In this document: piece after piece, positions 19,488 to 27,141 of the stretch
How the letters are laid out: each line of letters begins with the position of its first letter
How positions within the stretch are numbered: position 1 is the first letter of the stretch
From: Actinomadura sp. DC4
Lineage (GTDB): Bacteria; Actinomycetota; Actinomycetes; Streptosporangiales; Streptosporangiaceae
Assembly (NCBI RefSeq): GCF_030406325.1
Contig: NZ_JAUEQY010000027.1
Coordinates: 90,784 to 154,783, forward strand
DNA: 64,000 nt
Reading direction: 5' to 3'
Program-made: the position numbers and the translations under genes
The notes under the pieces: model-generated
The model's database searches: none
Told to the model about the DNA's origin: nothing
The model's input: the letters and a program-made list of their open reading frames with translations, nothing else

Positions 19488-20117
19488 ATGACGAACCCGC
19501 CCCATCGCACCGGCACCGATCTGCTGGTCCTGCACTCGCTCCGCTGCGTCGGGTTCGCCCACCTCGCCCGCGTGTCCCGGGCCGCGGGGCTCACCGCGCC
19601 CGACGTCGAATCGGAGCTGATCGACCTCGCGGTGGCGGGGCTCGTCACGCGCGTGCCGGGGGAGTTCGGCGGATGGGGGCTCACCGAGGCCGGTCGCGCC
19701 GCGGACGCCGAGCGGATCGGCGCCGAGCTCGACGCGGCCGGCGCGCGGGCCGCCGTCACCCGCGCGTACGAGGACTTCCTCGTGCTCAACCCCGAGCTCC
19801 TCGACCTCTGTACGGCCTGGCAGCTCCGCCCCGGCGACGGCGTTCCGACGCCGAACGACCACGCCGACCCCACCTACGACGCCCGGGTCCTGGAGCTGTT
19901 CACCGACTTCGACCGGCGCGCCGACGGCGTCTGCGCCGCTCTGGGCGCGGCGCTGCTGCGGTTCCGGAGGTACCGGGACCGGCTCACCGGCGCGCTCACG
20001 CGGGCCAGGGCCGGCGAGCTGGACTGTGTGGCGGACGGGCTCGAGTCCTACCACGGCGTGTGGTTCCAGCTCCACGAGGATCTGCTGGTCACGCTCGGCC
20101 TGCCACGGCATCGATGA
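19488..20117 (+). CDS. Winged-helix protein coupled to the PPDK-like gene
   Basis: A 209-residue protein. Its N-terminal 70 residues look like a winged helix (LLVLHSLRCVGFAHLARVSR, then DVESELIDLAVAGLVTRVPG and WGLTEAGR); the rest is helical with the conserved-looking patch LNPELLDLCTAWQLRP. The downstream PPDK-like gene starts within its stop codon (ATGA), so they are translationally coupled and probably act together, either as regulator or as partner subunit. The ribosome site at ATG 19488 is weak; a start near 19431 is possible. Confidence 0.75.
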   Translation: MTNPPHRTGTDLLVLHSLRCVGFAHLARVSRAAGLTAPDVESELIDLAVAGLVTRVPGEFGGWGLTEAGRAADAERIGAELDAAGARAAVTRAYEDFLVLNPELLDLCTAWQLRPGDGVPTPNDHADPTYDARVLELFTDFDRRADGVCAALGAALLRFRRYRDRLTGALTRARAGELDCVADGLESYHGVWFQLHEDLLVTLGLPRHR

Positions 20118-21544
20118 CCTGGGTCCACCCGCTCTCGGCCGAGGTCACGGAGCCGGCGAGCGTCCTCGGCGCCAAGGGACACGGCCTCGTCGCGCTGCGG
20201 CGTCTCGGGCTTCCGGTGCCCCCCGGGTTCGTCATCGGCACCCGCGCGTGCCGCGCCCACCTCCGCGACGGGCGGCCGCCCGGCGGCCTCGCGGCAGAGA
20301 CGGCCGATGCCGTACGCGCTCTCGAGGCCGCCACGGGACGGCGGCTCGGCGACCCCGGACGGCCGTTGACCGTGTCCGTCCGCTCGGGGGCCGGCGTGTC
20401 CATGCCCGGCATGATGAACACGATCCTCAACCTCGGGCTCACCGCCGAGACCACGGCGGGACTCGCCGCCGAGACGGGCGACCCGTCGTTCGCGTCGGAC
20501 TCCCGGCGGCGGTTCCTGTCCGGTTTCGCGGCCGCGGTACGTACCGGAGAGCCGGTCCCGGACGACGCCGCGGGCCAGCTCGAAGCGGCCGTCAGGGCCG
20601 TGTTCTCCTCATGGGACACCCCGCGCGCCCGTACGTACCGCGAGCTGCACGGCATCCCGCACGACCTCGGCACGGCCGTCACCGTACAGGCGATGGTCTT
20701 CGGGAACCGCGACGACCACAGCGGCACCGGCGTGGCCTTCAGCCGCGACCCGAACACCGGCGAGAACACGCCGTACGGCGAGGTCCTGTTCGGGCGTCAG
20801 GGCGAGGACGTGGTCTCCGGGACGTCGGACACCCGGCCGCTGGCCGAGCTGGGCGAACGCGAGCCGGCGGCGTGGGCGGCGCTCCGGGCGGCCCTGGGGC
20901 GGATCGAGCGGCACTTCGGCGACGTGTGCCAGGTCGAGTTCACCGTGGAGTCGGGGAGGCTGTGGCTCTTGCAGGTACGCCCCGGGGGCCTCGCCGGGCC
21001 CGCCGCCGTACGCGTCGCGGTCGACCTGGCCGACGAGGGCGTGATCAGCCGCCGCTCGGCCCTGGAACGGGCGTCCGCCCGGCACCGCGCCCGTACGCCC
21101 CGCATCGCGACCGCCGGCCCGCTCGACATCCTGACCCGGGGCACGGGCGCCTGCCCGGGAGTGGCGTCCGGCCGGGTGGCGACCACCGCCGACCGGGCGG
21201 TACGGATGGCGGCCGGCGGGCCGGTCATCCTCGTGCGCCCGCACACCTCCCCGCTCGACATGCACGGGCTGGCCGCCGCCGCGGGTGTGGTCACCGCCCG
21301 TGGCGGCCCGGCCAGCCACGCCGCCGTCGTCGCGCGTTCCCTGGGCAGACCCGCCGTCGTGGGAGCCGCGGGCCTCACCGTCGAAGCCGGGGGCGTACGG
21401 GCCGCGGGGCGCGTGCTGCCGGAAGGCGCCCTGATCACGATCGACGGCACTGGCGGGGAGGTCGTCGTCGGCCGCCCGCGCGTCGTCACGGACCCGGAAG
21501 GCCCGCACCTGCGCCGCCTGCTCGAATGGGCCGACGCCCTGTAG
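20114..21544 (+). CDS. Shortened pyruvate-phosphate-dikinase-like protein
   Basis: A 476-residue protein with an ATP-grasp nucleotide-binding domain (VLGAKGHGLVALRRLGLPVP, SVRSGAGVSMPGMMNTILNL, GVAFSRDPNTGEN, CQVEFTVESGRLWLLQVRPG) and a swivelling phosphohistidine domain with catalytic His402 in GGPASHAAVVAR. Normal PPDK has about 880 residues and ends with a TIM barrel that binds pyruvate/PEP; that barrel is absent. It may pass phosphate to another acceptor or work with a separate protein. The gene is coupled to the winged-helix gene upstream, and no barrel-encoding gene is adjacent. Confidence 0.88.
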   Translation: MTWVHPLSAEVTEPASVLGAKGHGLVALRRLGLPVPPGFVIGTRACRAHLRDGRPPGGLAAETADAVRALEAATGRRLGDPGRPLTVSVRSGAGVSMPGMMNTILNLGLTAETTAGLAAETGDPSFASDSRRRFLSGFAAAVRTGEPVPDDAAGQLEAAVRAVFSSWDTPRARTYRELHGIPHDLGTAVTVQAMVFGNRDDHSGTGVAFSRDPNTGENTPYGEVLFGRQGEDVVSGTSDTRPLAELGEREPAAWAALRAALGRIERHFGDVCQVEFTVESGRLWLLQVRPGGLAGPAAVRVAVDLADEGVISRRSALERASARHRARTPRIATAGPLDILTRGTGACPGVASGRVATTADRAVRMAAGGPVILVRPHTSPLDMHGLAAAAGVVTARGGPASHAAVVARSLGRPAVVGAAGLTVEAGGVRAAGRVLPEGALITIDGTGGEVVVGRPRVVTDPEGPHLRRLLEWADAL

Positions 21545-21619
21545 CCGCACCGCGCGGAGAGGGCGGGATACCCTGCCCGCGGTGCCTCGAACCACGTGAC
21601 CGGAGGAGTCGATGCCGAG

Positions 21620-22576
21620 ATGACGGCGGAGCGGCCGATGCCTGCACAGGACGACGTGCTCGGTTACTTCGACACGCTGTCGAACTGGGGACGCTGGGGC
21701 GACGACGACGAGCTCGGCACTCTGAACCTCATCACCGACGACGTCCGGCTGGCAGCGGCGCGGGCCGTGCGCCACGGCAGGAGCGTGTCGTGCGCGTGGG
21801 AGGTCGCGGTACCGGGAGACATGGAGCGGTCGACGACGACGTGCCCGTGCGCCGCCGACATGCCGGGCGCCGAGAACATGCCGGTGCCGGCGTTCCACGA
21901 CGACCGGCGCTGGGGGTTCTCGTCCGAGCGGCTCGGCATCACCTTCCACGGCAACACGCTCACCCACGTCGACTCGCCGTGCCACATCTTCTGGGACGGC
22001 ACGATGTACAACGGGCGGTCGCACTCGCTGGTCGACGCCGCGACGGGCTCGGCGTGGGCGGCCGTCACGGCGGCGGCGAACGGGATCATCACCCGCGGCG
22101 TCCTGCTGGACGTCGCGAGGGTCCGCGACGTGCCGTGGCTGGAACCTGGGCAGGGCGTGACTCCCGACGACCTCGAGGAGGCCGAGCGCCGCCAGGGCGT
22201 ACGGGTGCGATCCGGCGACGCCGTGCTCCTACGGACCGGTTACGGCCGCGCCCGGCACGAGGCGGGGGAGTCCGGCGGCTTCTCACAGGCCGGCTGGCAC
22301 GCGTCCTGCCTGCCGTGGCTGCACGAACGGGAGGTCGCGCTGATCGGCGCCGACACCCCTCAGGACGTCCAGCCGTCGGGGTACGGAGACGTGCTGATGC
22401 CGGTCCACGCCGTGAGCCTCGTCGCGATGGGGCTGTGGCTGCTCGACAACTGCGACCTGGAGGCGTGCGCGACGACGGCCGCCGAGCTCGGCCAGTGGGA
22501 CTTCCACCTCACGGTCGCACCGGTCCGCTTCGCCGGCACGTCCGGCAGCCCGGTCAACCCGATCGCCACCTTCTGA
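21620..22576 (+). CDS. Metal-dependent cyclase/hydrolase (kynurenine formamidase fold)
   Basis: A 318-residue protein of the PF04199 cyclase family. The metal-binding motif appears as HGNTLTHVDSPCH, and later QPSGYGDVLMPVHAVSLVAM carries the distal histidine. Relatives hydrolyse formamides, isatin or cyclic substrates. I chose ATG 21620; GTG 21596 is an upstream alternative, and GGAGGA lies 12 nt before 21620. The substrate is not inferable from the neighbours. Confidence 0.88.
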   Translation: MTAERPMPAQDDVLGYFDTLSNWGRWGDDDELGTLNLITDDVRLAAARAVRHGRSVSCAWEVAVPGDMERSTTTCPCAADMPGAENMPVPAFHDDRRWGFSSERLGITFHGNTLTHVDSPCHIFWDGTMYNGRSHSLVDAATGSAWAAVTAAANGIITRGVLLDVARVRDVPWLEPGQGVTPDDLEEAERRQGVRVRSGDAVLLRTGYGRARHEAGESGGFSQAGWHASCLPWLHEREVALIGADTPQDVQPSGYGDVLMPVHAVSLVAMGLWLLDNCDLEACATTAAELGQWDFHLTVAPVRFAGTSGSPVNPIATF

Positions 22577-22595
22577 GCGCGGGACGGCGCCGTTC

Positions 22596-22988
22596 TCAGC
22601 CGCCGTACTCCTCGTCGGTGACGAGGTCGCCCCACTCGGTCTCGGGCCCGTCCTCGGGCGCCTCCCACATGGCGAGGTGGGTCATGAAGTGACCGGGCGC
22701 CGCACCGTGCCAGTGCCACTCGCCCGGCGGCGTGTGGACGGTGTCGCCGGGACCGATCTCGACGATCTCCTCACCGCGCGCCTGGATCAGCCCACGCCCC
22801 TCGGTGACGTGCAAGGTCTGACCGACCGCGTGCCGATGCCAGGCGTTCCGGGCCCCGGGCGCGAACCGCACCACGTTGACCCGGATACGGGACGGCGGCT
22901 CACCCTTGACCACGACGTCGAGCCAGACGTCGCCGGTGAACCTCTCGGCGGGCGCCTTCACGGTCGGCTGCTTGTTCAGGAACTCCAC
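22596..22988 (-). CDS. Cupin-domain protein
   Basis: A 130-residue single-domain cupin. Motif 1 is visible as GARNAWHRHAVGQTLHVTEG and motif 2 as GDTVHTPPGEWHWHGAAP, giving the His/Glu metal ligands. It resembles the YhhW/carboxymuconolactone-associated cupins of actinomycetes; its role is unknown. It is convergent with the cyclase gene and lies downstream of the conflict-type operon with a 133-bp gap. Confidence 0.9.
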   Translation of the reverse strand: MEFLNKQPTVKAPAERFTGDVWLDVVVKGEPPSRIRVNVVRFAPGARNAWHRHAVGQTLHVTEGRGLIQARGEEIVEIGPGDTVHTPPGEWHWHGAAPGHFMTHLAMWEAPEDGPETEWGDLVTDEEYGG

Positions 22989-23121
22989 GTGCCTTCCTTT
23001 CGCTCGGCTCGCGAGCAGGTCCAGCGCCTCCTGCGACGGTGCGGGCGTCGAGCGGCGGCCCGGCCGTCCCTGGCTCAGAGGCTATGCCCCCGGCATGACC
23101 TGGCACGGCAGGCCTGTCGGC

Positions 23122-25116
23122 TCAGGACTCCGGGTCCCGCATGGTGTCCGCGAATGTCCTCGCGCGAGCCTTTCCGCGTTGGGACTCCCGGGCGATCCAC
23201 CGCTTCCCCTCCGCGGCGATTCCTTCCAGTACGTGGAGGGTGTGCTGGAAGCCCGCCGCGTCCAGCGTGGCTCTGGAGACCTCCCCGAGGCTCTCACCGT
23301 CCTCGAGCTGTTCCATCCCCGGGTCCATGACCTGGACCTCGATCTCCTGCCCGTTGACGAGCGAGAGCTCGAACGTGCGCCTGTCGTCGTCCGCCTGGCC
23401 CACCCGTACGGCCGCGACCGCCTCGTAGCGGTAGTTGGTCCGGTGCCGGTCGTGGAAGCTGCCGTGCGCGAAGTCGAGCCGGGCGGTGAGCTGGCGCACC
23501 CCGTCGGCGGTCAGGAGGAAGACGAGGAAGTCATATCCCTCGTACCGCCAGGGGCCGCGCTTGATCCGCGCGCGTTTCGACGAAGCGGCGCGTGTCTCGA
23601 CGAAGGCGTAGGCGATGACGCTCTTCATGGTCAGCCGGTAGTGCCGCAACGCCTCACTCAGCAGCATCTTCCGGTCGCAGTCCAGCCAGGCCGCCATCTC
23701 GGCGTCTCCGGGCTTGCCTGCCAGCCTCTTGCGCCATCTGTCGTACGCGGCCCTGTCCCCTTCCAGCGTCCGCCGGCTCTCGAGACGGTCGTGGACGGCC
23801 CGGCGACTCTCCAGGGTGATGTGGAGCCGGGCGCGGGCGGCGACGCACGCGCCGATCAGCGCGACGGCCGCCGAGCGCGCCGCGCTCAGGGGGCTGTCGG
23901 CCACCGCGTCGCCCACCGCCCAGGTCCATCCCGCGGCGAGGAGGGCGAGACCGAGGATCGCCGTGAACCGGGTGGTCAGGGGCGTCGCTAGGTCGGTCCG
24001 GTAGCTTCGCAGGGTGCCGTTCTGCCAGCGGTCTCCGACGTCGCGCACCCGGTGCCGGATGAGCCAGTGCAGCCTCTCGGCACCCGTTCTCTGCTCCCGG
24101 AAGGTCTCGACGATCTCGTCGCGGATGCTCTGGCGGACCCCCGCGGTCTCGGCCAGCCAGACCTGGCGGTCCATTCCACGCGGGACGTACCTGGCGAAGT
24201 AGTGAGCGAAACGGTCGTCGACTCTGCGCGCAAAACCCCCGGCGGGCGCGCTGTTCCGGCGGTGCCGGGATCCGCCGTACTCCGCGTCCTTCGCGCGGCG
24301 TCGCACCACGCGGAAGCGCCAGTCCATGCCGCTGCCCGCCCCGACGTGGCCGGCGAGGAGGCTCAGGACGTACACGAGGAGGGCGGAGACGTGTCCCGCC
24401 CGCGCCAGGAGATAACCGAGGTGGACCGTCGCTCCGACGAAGACCGCCGTCGCGGCCACGACGTGGATCCACGTGGCGACCGGGATCTCGGCGTCGGCCA
24501 CCGCGCGGGGCCGGGGCTCGGCCGGGTCCGGCTGGAAGAACATCCAGACGCGGTCCGCCCGGTCGCCCGCCGTCTGGTCCCGCTCGGCCTGGGCCAGGGC
24601 CAATTCCCACATGCGGTCCTGGAGCGGCCCGTCCAGGAACATCTCCAGATGTTTCAGGATCGGGGTGCGCTGAGCGTCGTCGAGCTTGTCGAACTCCGCC
24701 AACAGCGCGTGGAGGTCGTTTTCGGGGTTCTCCGCGAAGTCCAATAAGCGATCGATCATCCGTACGCCGGCCGTCCACCCGTCGTCACCGGTGAGGCCGA
24801 TCACGCGGTGCTTGTTCTTGAGGATGGCGACCTCGTCGTCGGACAGCTCGTTCCACGTCCGGCCGCTGACCAGGGAGAGAAGCCAGTAGAAGCAGACCTC
24901 GTCGGTGTGGTACTCGGCCATGACGGCCTCGTGGATGAGCTCTCTTCCCCGGCTCGGCACGTTGCCGTCGAGAAAGCGCACACCGACCCTGAACTTCTGC
25001 TCGGGCGAGGCGCCCGGGGGCACCATGTAGTGAAGATCGCCGTGAACGACTCCCACCTGCACGCCGACGTAGGAGTCCTCGGCGGTATTGATCACGGTCG
25101 GGTCGGGGCCCGTCAC
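23122..25116 (-). CDS. Multi-pass membrane protein with N-terminal amyloid/RHIM-like motif
   Basis: A 664-residue protein of unknown family. Residues 14-32 hold DSYVGVQVGVVHGDLHYMV, with a V-Q-V-G core like RHIM and related bacterial amyloid-signalling motifs. A helical domain follows (about 38-190: FRVGVRFLDGN, VCFYWLLSLVSGRTWNELSD). Then come two hydrophobic pairs (about 205-260 and 365-420) flanking a basic cytoplasmic region, and a C-terminal soluble domain (about 450-664). The GTG start overlaps the stop of the nucleosidase gene, whose product carries a matching motif. I infer that the two proteins meet through these motifs at the membrane. Function is otherwise unknown. Confidence 0.8.
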   Translation of the reverse strand: MTGPDPTVINTAEDSYVGVQVGVVHGDLHYMVPPGASPEQKFRVGVRFLDGNVPSRGRELIHEAVMAEYHTDEVCFYWLLSLVSGRTWNELSDDEVAILKNKHRVIGLTGDDGWTAGVRMIDRLLDFAENPENDLHALLAEFDKLDDAQRTPILKHLEMFLDGPLQDRMWELALAQAERDQTAGDRADRVWMFFQPDPAEPRPRAVADAEIPVATWIHVVAATAVFVGATVHLGYLLARAGHVSALLVYVLSLLAGHVGAGSGMDWRFRVVRRRAKDAEYGGSRHRRNSAPAGGFARRVDDRFAHYFARYVPRGMDRQVWLAETAGVRQSIRDEIVETFREQRTGAERLHWLIRHRVRDVGDRWQNGTLRSYRTDLATPLTTRFTAILGLALLAAGWTWAVGDAVADSPLSAARSAAVALIGACVAARARLHITLESRRAVHDRLESRRTLEGDRAAYDRWRKRLAGKPGDAEMAAWLDCDRKMLLSEALRHYRLTMKSVIAYAFVETRAASSKRARIKRGPWRYEGYDFLVFLLTADGVRQLTARLDFAHGSFHDRHRTNYRYEAVAAVRVGQADDDRRTFELSLVNGQEIEVQVMDPGMEQLEDGESLGEVSRATLDAAGFQHTLHVLEGIAAEGKRWIARESQRGKARARTFADTMRDPES

Positions 25117-26246
25117 GACAACACCCGGGCCAGGGCGATGGCGGCCGTGACCACGGCGGTCAGCTCGGCCACGTCGGCGATGAGCCCGCGGATCTTCTTG
25201 AGCGCGAGCATCAGCGTGACCCGGCCCTCCGGCGTGTTCGTCCTGAGCGCCTCGTCGGCGGAGGTGAGCTCCGCCTCGGCCGCGTCGTACGTGTCCTGGT
25301 CCAGGTCGCCGACCGCCCGCGCCCGCTTGAGCCGGCCGCGCAGGTCGACGAGTGCTCCCGTGAGGTCGCCGTACGGGCGCGGCCCGGAGTCGAACCGGAC
25401 ACCGCCGTACACGGTGCCGGCCTGCACTCCCACGAAGGCGTTTCCCTTGGCGATGTTCTGGTTGGTCCCCGGCATGTGTTCTCCCGTTTCCGCAGGTCGT
25501 CCGCTGTCCTCGTCGGCCAGGCCGTCGGCCAGGACCGCGGCGAAGGCCGCCGCGCCGGCGACCGCGCGTGGCTGCCACCGCGCCCGGTCGGTGTCCTCTT
25601 TCGTGCCGTCGGCCCGGTCGCTGACTCCCCGGATCACGGCGACGAGCGCTCGGTTCAGGTGCCCGGCCTGAGCCACACCGGCGCCTTCCATCTCGACGGC
25701 CAGCGCGTCGTTGTAGTTGCCGTCGAGCCAGCGGGCGTGCGCGGAGTGCGCGGAGTCCAGGACGACCTCGCCGGCGGCGATGGGCCCGAAGTGCACCTTG
25801 GGGGTCTCGCCCGGAAGATCGCGCGCCCAGGAGCCGCTCCGGGCGACGTGCCGGGCGATCTGGTCGACGGCGTGGGAGGTCTCCCAGACGCGGGGGCGGC
25901 TCTTGAAGCCGTCGTCCTCGCTCGTGCCGCCGTGATAGGCGTAGATGTGCGTGGCCACCACCACATCTCCCAGCGCGACGTGGGAGCGCCGGGCGCCGGC
26001 GACCCCGACGAACAGCAGGGCGGCCGGCGTGAACGCGGCGATGGCGCGCTCGGCGAGCACGGCGGCGGACTGGTTGCCCTTGCCGGCGTGAGCCAGTGCC
26101 ACCTCGCACCGGCCGCCGGCGAGCCGTCCGACTTCGAAACGGGTGCCCTGCGCGTGCTTGCGCAGGCGTGGGTCGACTAATTTTTCGCGGACGGCCTGGT
26201 ACTCCAGGTCCAGTGCCGTGAGGATCACGACCGGACTACGGCTCAC
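25113..26246 (-). CDS. PNP/MTA-SAH-nucleosidase-like protein with C-terminal amyloid/RHIM-like motif
   Basis: A 377-residue protein. Residues 5-245 are a nucleoside phosphorylase/nucleosidase domain of the MTAN type (VVILTALDLEYQAVREKL, LLFVGVAGARR, the ribose-binding VEMEGAGVAQAG and the catalytic-Asp motif IRGVSDRAD). After a linker, residues 268-284 carry GNAFVGVQAGTVYGGVR, a V-Q-A-G motif like the one at the start of the downstream protein. The end is helical with a hydrophobic last stretch (GLIADVAELTAVVTAAIALA). Nucleosidases of this class act as toxic or signalling effectors in bacterial conflict systems. It overlaps both neighbours, so it lies in a tight operon. Confidence 0.85.
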   Translation of the reverse strand: MSRSPVVILTALDLEYQAVREKLVDPRLRKHAQGTRFEVGRLAGGRCEVALAHAGKGNQSAAVLAERAIAAFTPAALLFVGVAGARRSHVALGDVVVATHIYAYHGGTSEDDGFKSRPRVWETSHAVDQIARHVARSGSWARDLPGETPKVHFGPIAAGEVVLDSAHSAHARWLDGNYNDALAVEMEGAGVAQAGHLNRALVAVIRGVSDRADGTKEDTDRARWQPRAVAGAAAFAAVLADGLADEDSGRPAETGEHMPGTNQNIAKGNAFVGVQAGTVYGGVRFDSGPRPYGDLTGALVDLRGRLKRARAVGDLDQDTYDAAEAELTSADEALRTNTPEGRVTLMLALKKIRGLIADVAELTAVVTAAIALARVLS

Positions 26247-26973
26247 TGTGCGGCTCCTTCGTGCTCGGTTCGGGTGGCCGGACCATCGGTGGATAGAGGA
26301 CTTCGCGCGGGCCGGCCTTGAACAGCCGGGCCGGTCGGCCGGTCGCGGCCTTCCGCTCCGTACCGGCCGCGACGATGAATCCCTCGGTCTTCTGGACCTT
26401 GCGGTAGAAGTTCCTGGGGTCGAGGGGGATGCCCCACACCGCCTCGTACACGTCCTGCAGATCGGTGATCGTGAAGGTCGGCCCGCAGAACGCCGTCGCG
26501 AGAGCGGAGTGCTCCAGCTTGACGCGGGCCCGGTCGACGCCGTCGGTGACGATCCGGCGATGGTCGAAGGCGAGCGCCAGCTCCCCGGAGAGCACCTGGT
26601 CGACCCGTTGCCATCGGGCGTCGGCGGCGTCGGTGCCGGCGGTGGGTTCCGGCAGGCGCGGCGCGATCGCGAGATAGGCGACGGACACCACCCGTCCGCG
26701 GGGGTCGCGGCCGGGCTCGCCGTACACCCCCAGTTGCTCCAGCCGCAGCGTCTCGACGTCGAGGTCGGTCTCCTCTGACAGCTCCCGGTGAGCCGCGACG
26801 GCGAGGTCCTCCTCGGTGTGCCGCAGGAAGCCGCCCGGCAGGGCCTGGGCGCCCTTGTACGGATCGACGCCGCGCTCGATGAGGAGCACCTGCAGACGCG
26901 ACTCGCGCAGCGTCAGGATCACCAGGTCGACGGCGATCATGACGACGGGCGTAACCCACGGGTCGTCGGTCAT
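26236..26973 (-). CDS. NUDIX-winged-helix regulator, NrtR-like
   Basis: A 245-residue protein with an N-terminal NUDIX domain and a C-terminal winged helix (FCGPTFTITDLQDVYEAVWG, then RNFYRKVQKTEGFI and RPARLFK), the layout of NrtR, which senses ADP-ribose and represses NAD genes. The NUDIX box GGFLRHTEEDLAVAAHRELS has one extra residue between the glycine and the RE pair, so hydrolysis may be lost while binding is kept. A palindrome just upstream suits autoregulation. Its last 11 nt overlap the nucleosidase gene, making it the first gene of the operon. No ribosome site is seen, so it may be leaderless. Confidence 0.87.
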   Translation of the reverse strand: MTDDPWVTPVVMIAVDLVILTLRESRLQVLLIERGVDPYKGAQALPGGFLRHTEEDLAVAAHRELSEETDLDVETLRLEQLGVYGEPGRDPRGRVVSVAYLAIAPRLPEPTAGTDAADARWQRVDQVLSGELALAFDHRRIVTDGVDRARVKLEHSALATAFCGPTFTITDLQDVYEAVWGIPLDPRNFYRKVQKTEGFIVAAGTERKAATGRPARLFKAGPREVLYPPMVRPPEPSTKEPHSEP

Positions 26974-26987
26974 GGGGGAAGAGTAGC

Positions 26988-27008
26988 TTTTTGTCTTCCT
27001 GACAGAAA
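26988..27008. promoter_or_regulatory. Palindrome upstream of the NUDIX-wHTH operon
   Basis: TTTTTGTC (26988-26995) and GACAGAAA (27001-27008) form an inverted repeat matching at 7 of 8 positions with a 5-bp spacer, 15 nt before the start of the NrtR-like gene. Size and position suit an operator bound by the encoded winged-helix dimer. Confidence 0.6.
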
Positions 27009-27141
27009 GTGTTTCGCGGGAATCCGTACTTTTGCGGATCGGCCCGCCTGTGGGCCGTGGCCGTCCCTGACGCTGGTCAGGGGCTGGTTTTCGGATACTT
27101 TCGGGCGACCACCCCGCGCCGTACGTCCCAGGAGTCAGTCG

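Noticed and set aside
25117..26109. Upstream extension of the membrane-protein frame through the nucleosidase gene
   Set aside because: The extra 330 residues are arginine-rich and lie in a shadow frame of the well-supported nucleosidase gene; GTG 25116 at the overlap is a better start.
26788..27141. Longer LtrA start
   Set aside because: The extra codons overlap the NUDIX gene and its promoter; ATG 27142 has CAGGAG upstream and gives the normal family start.
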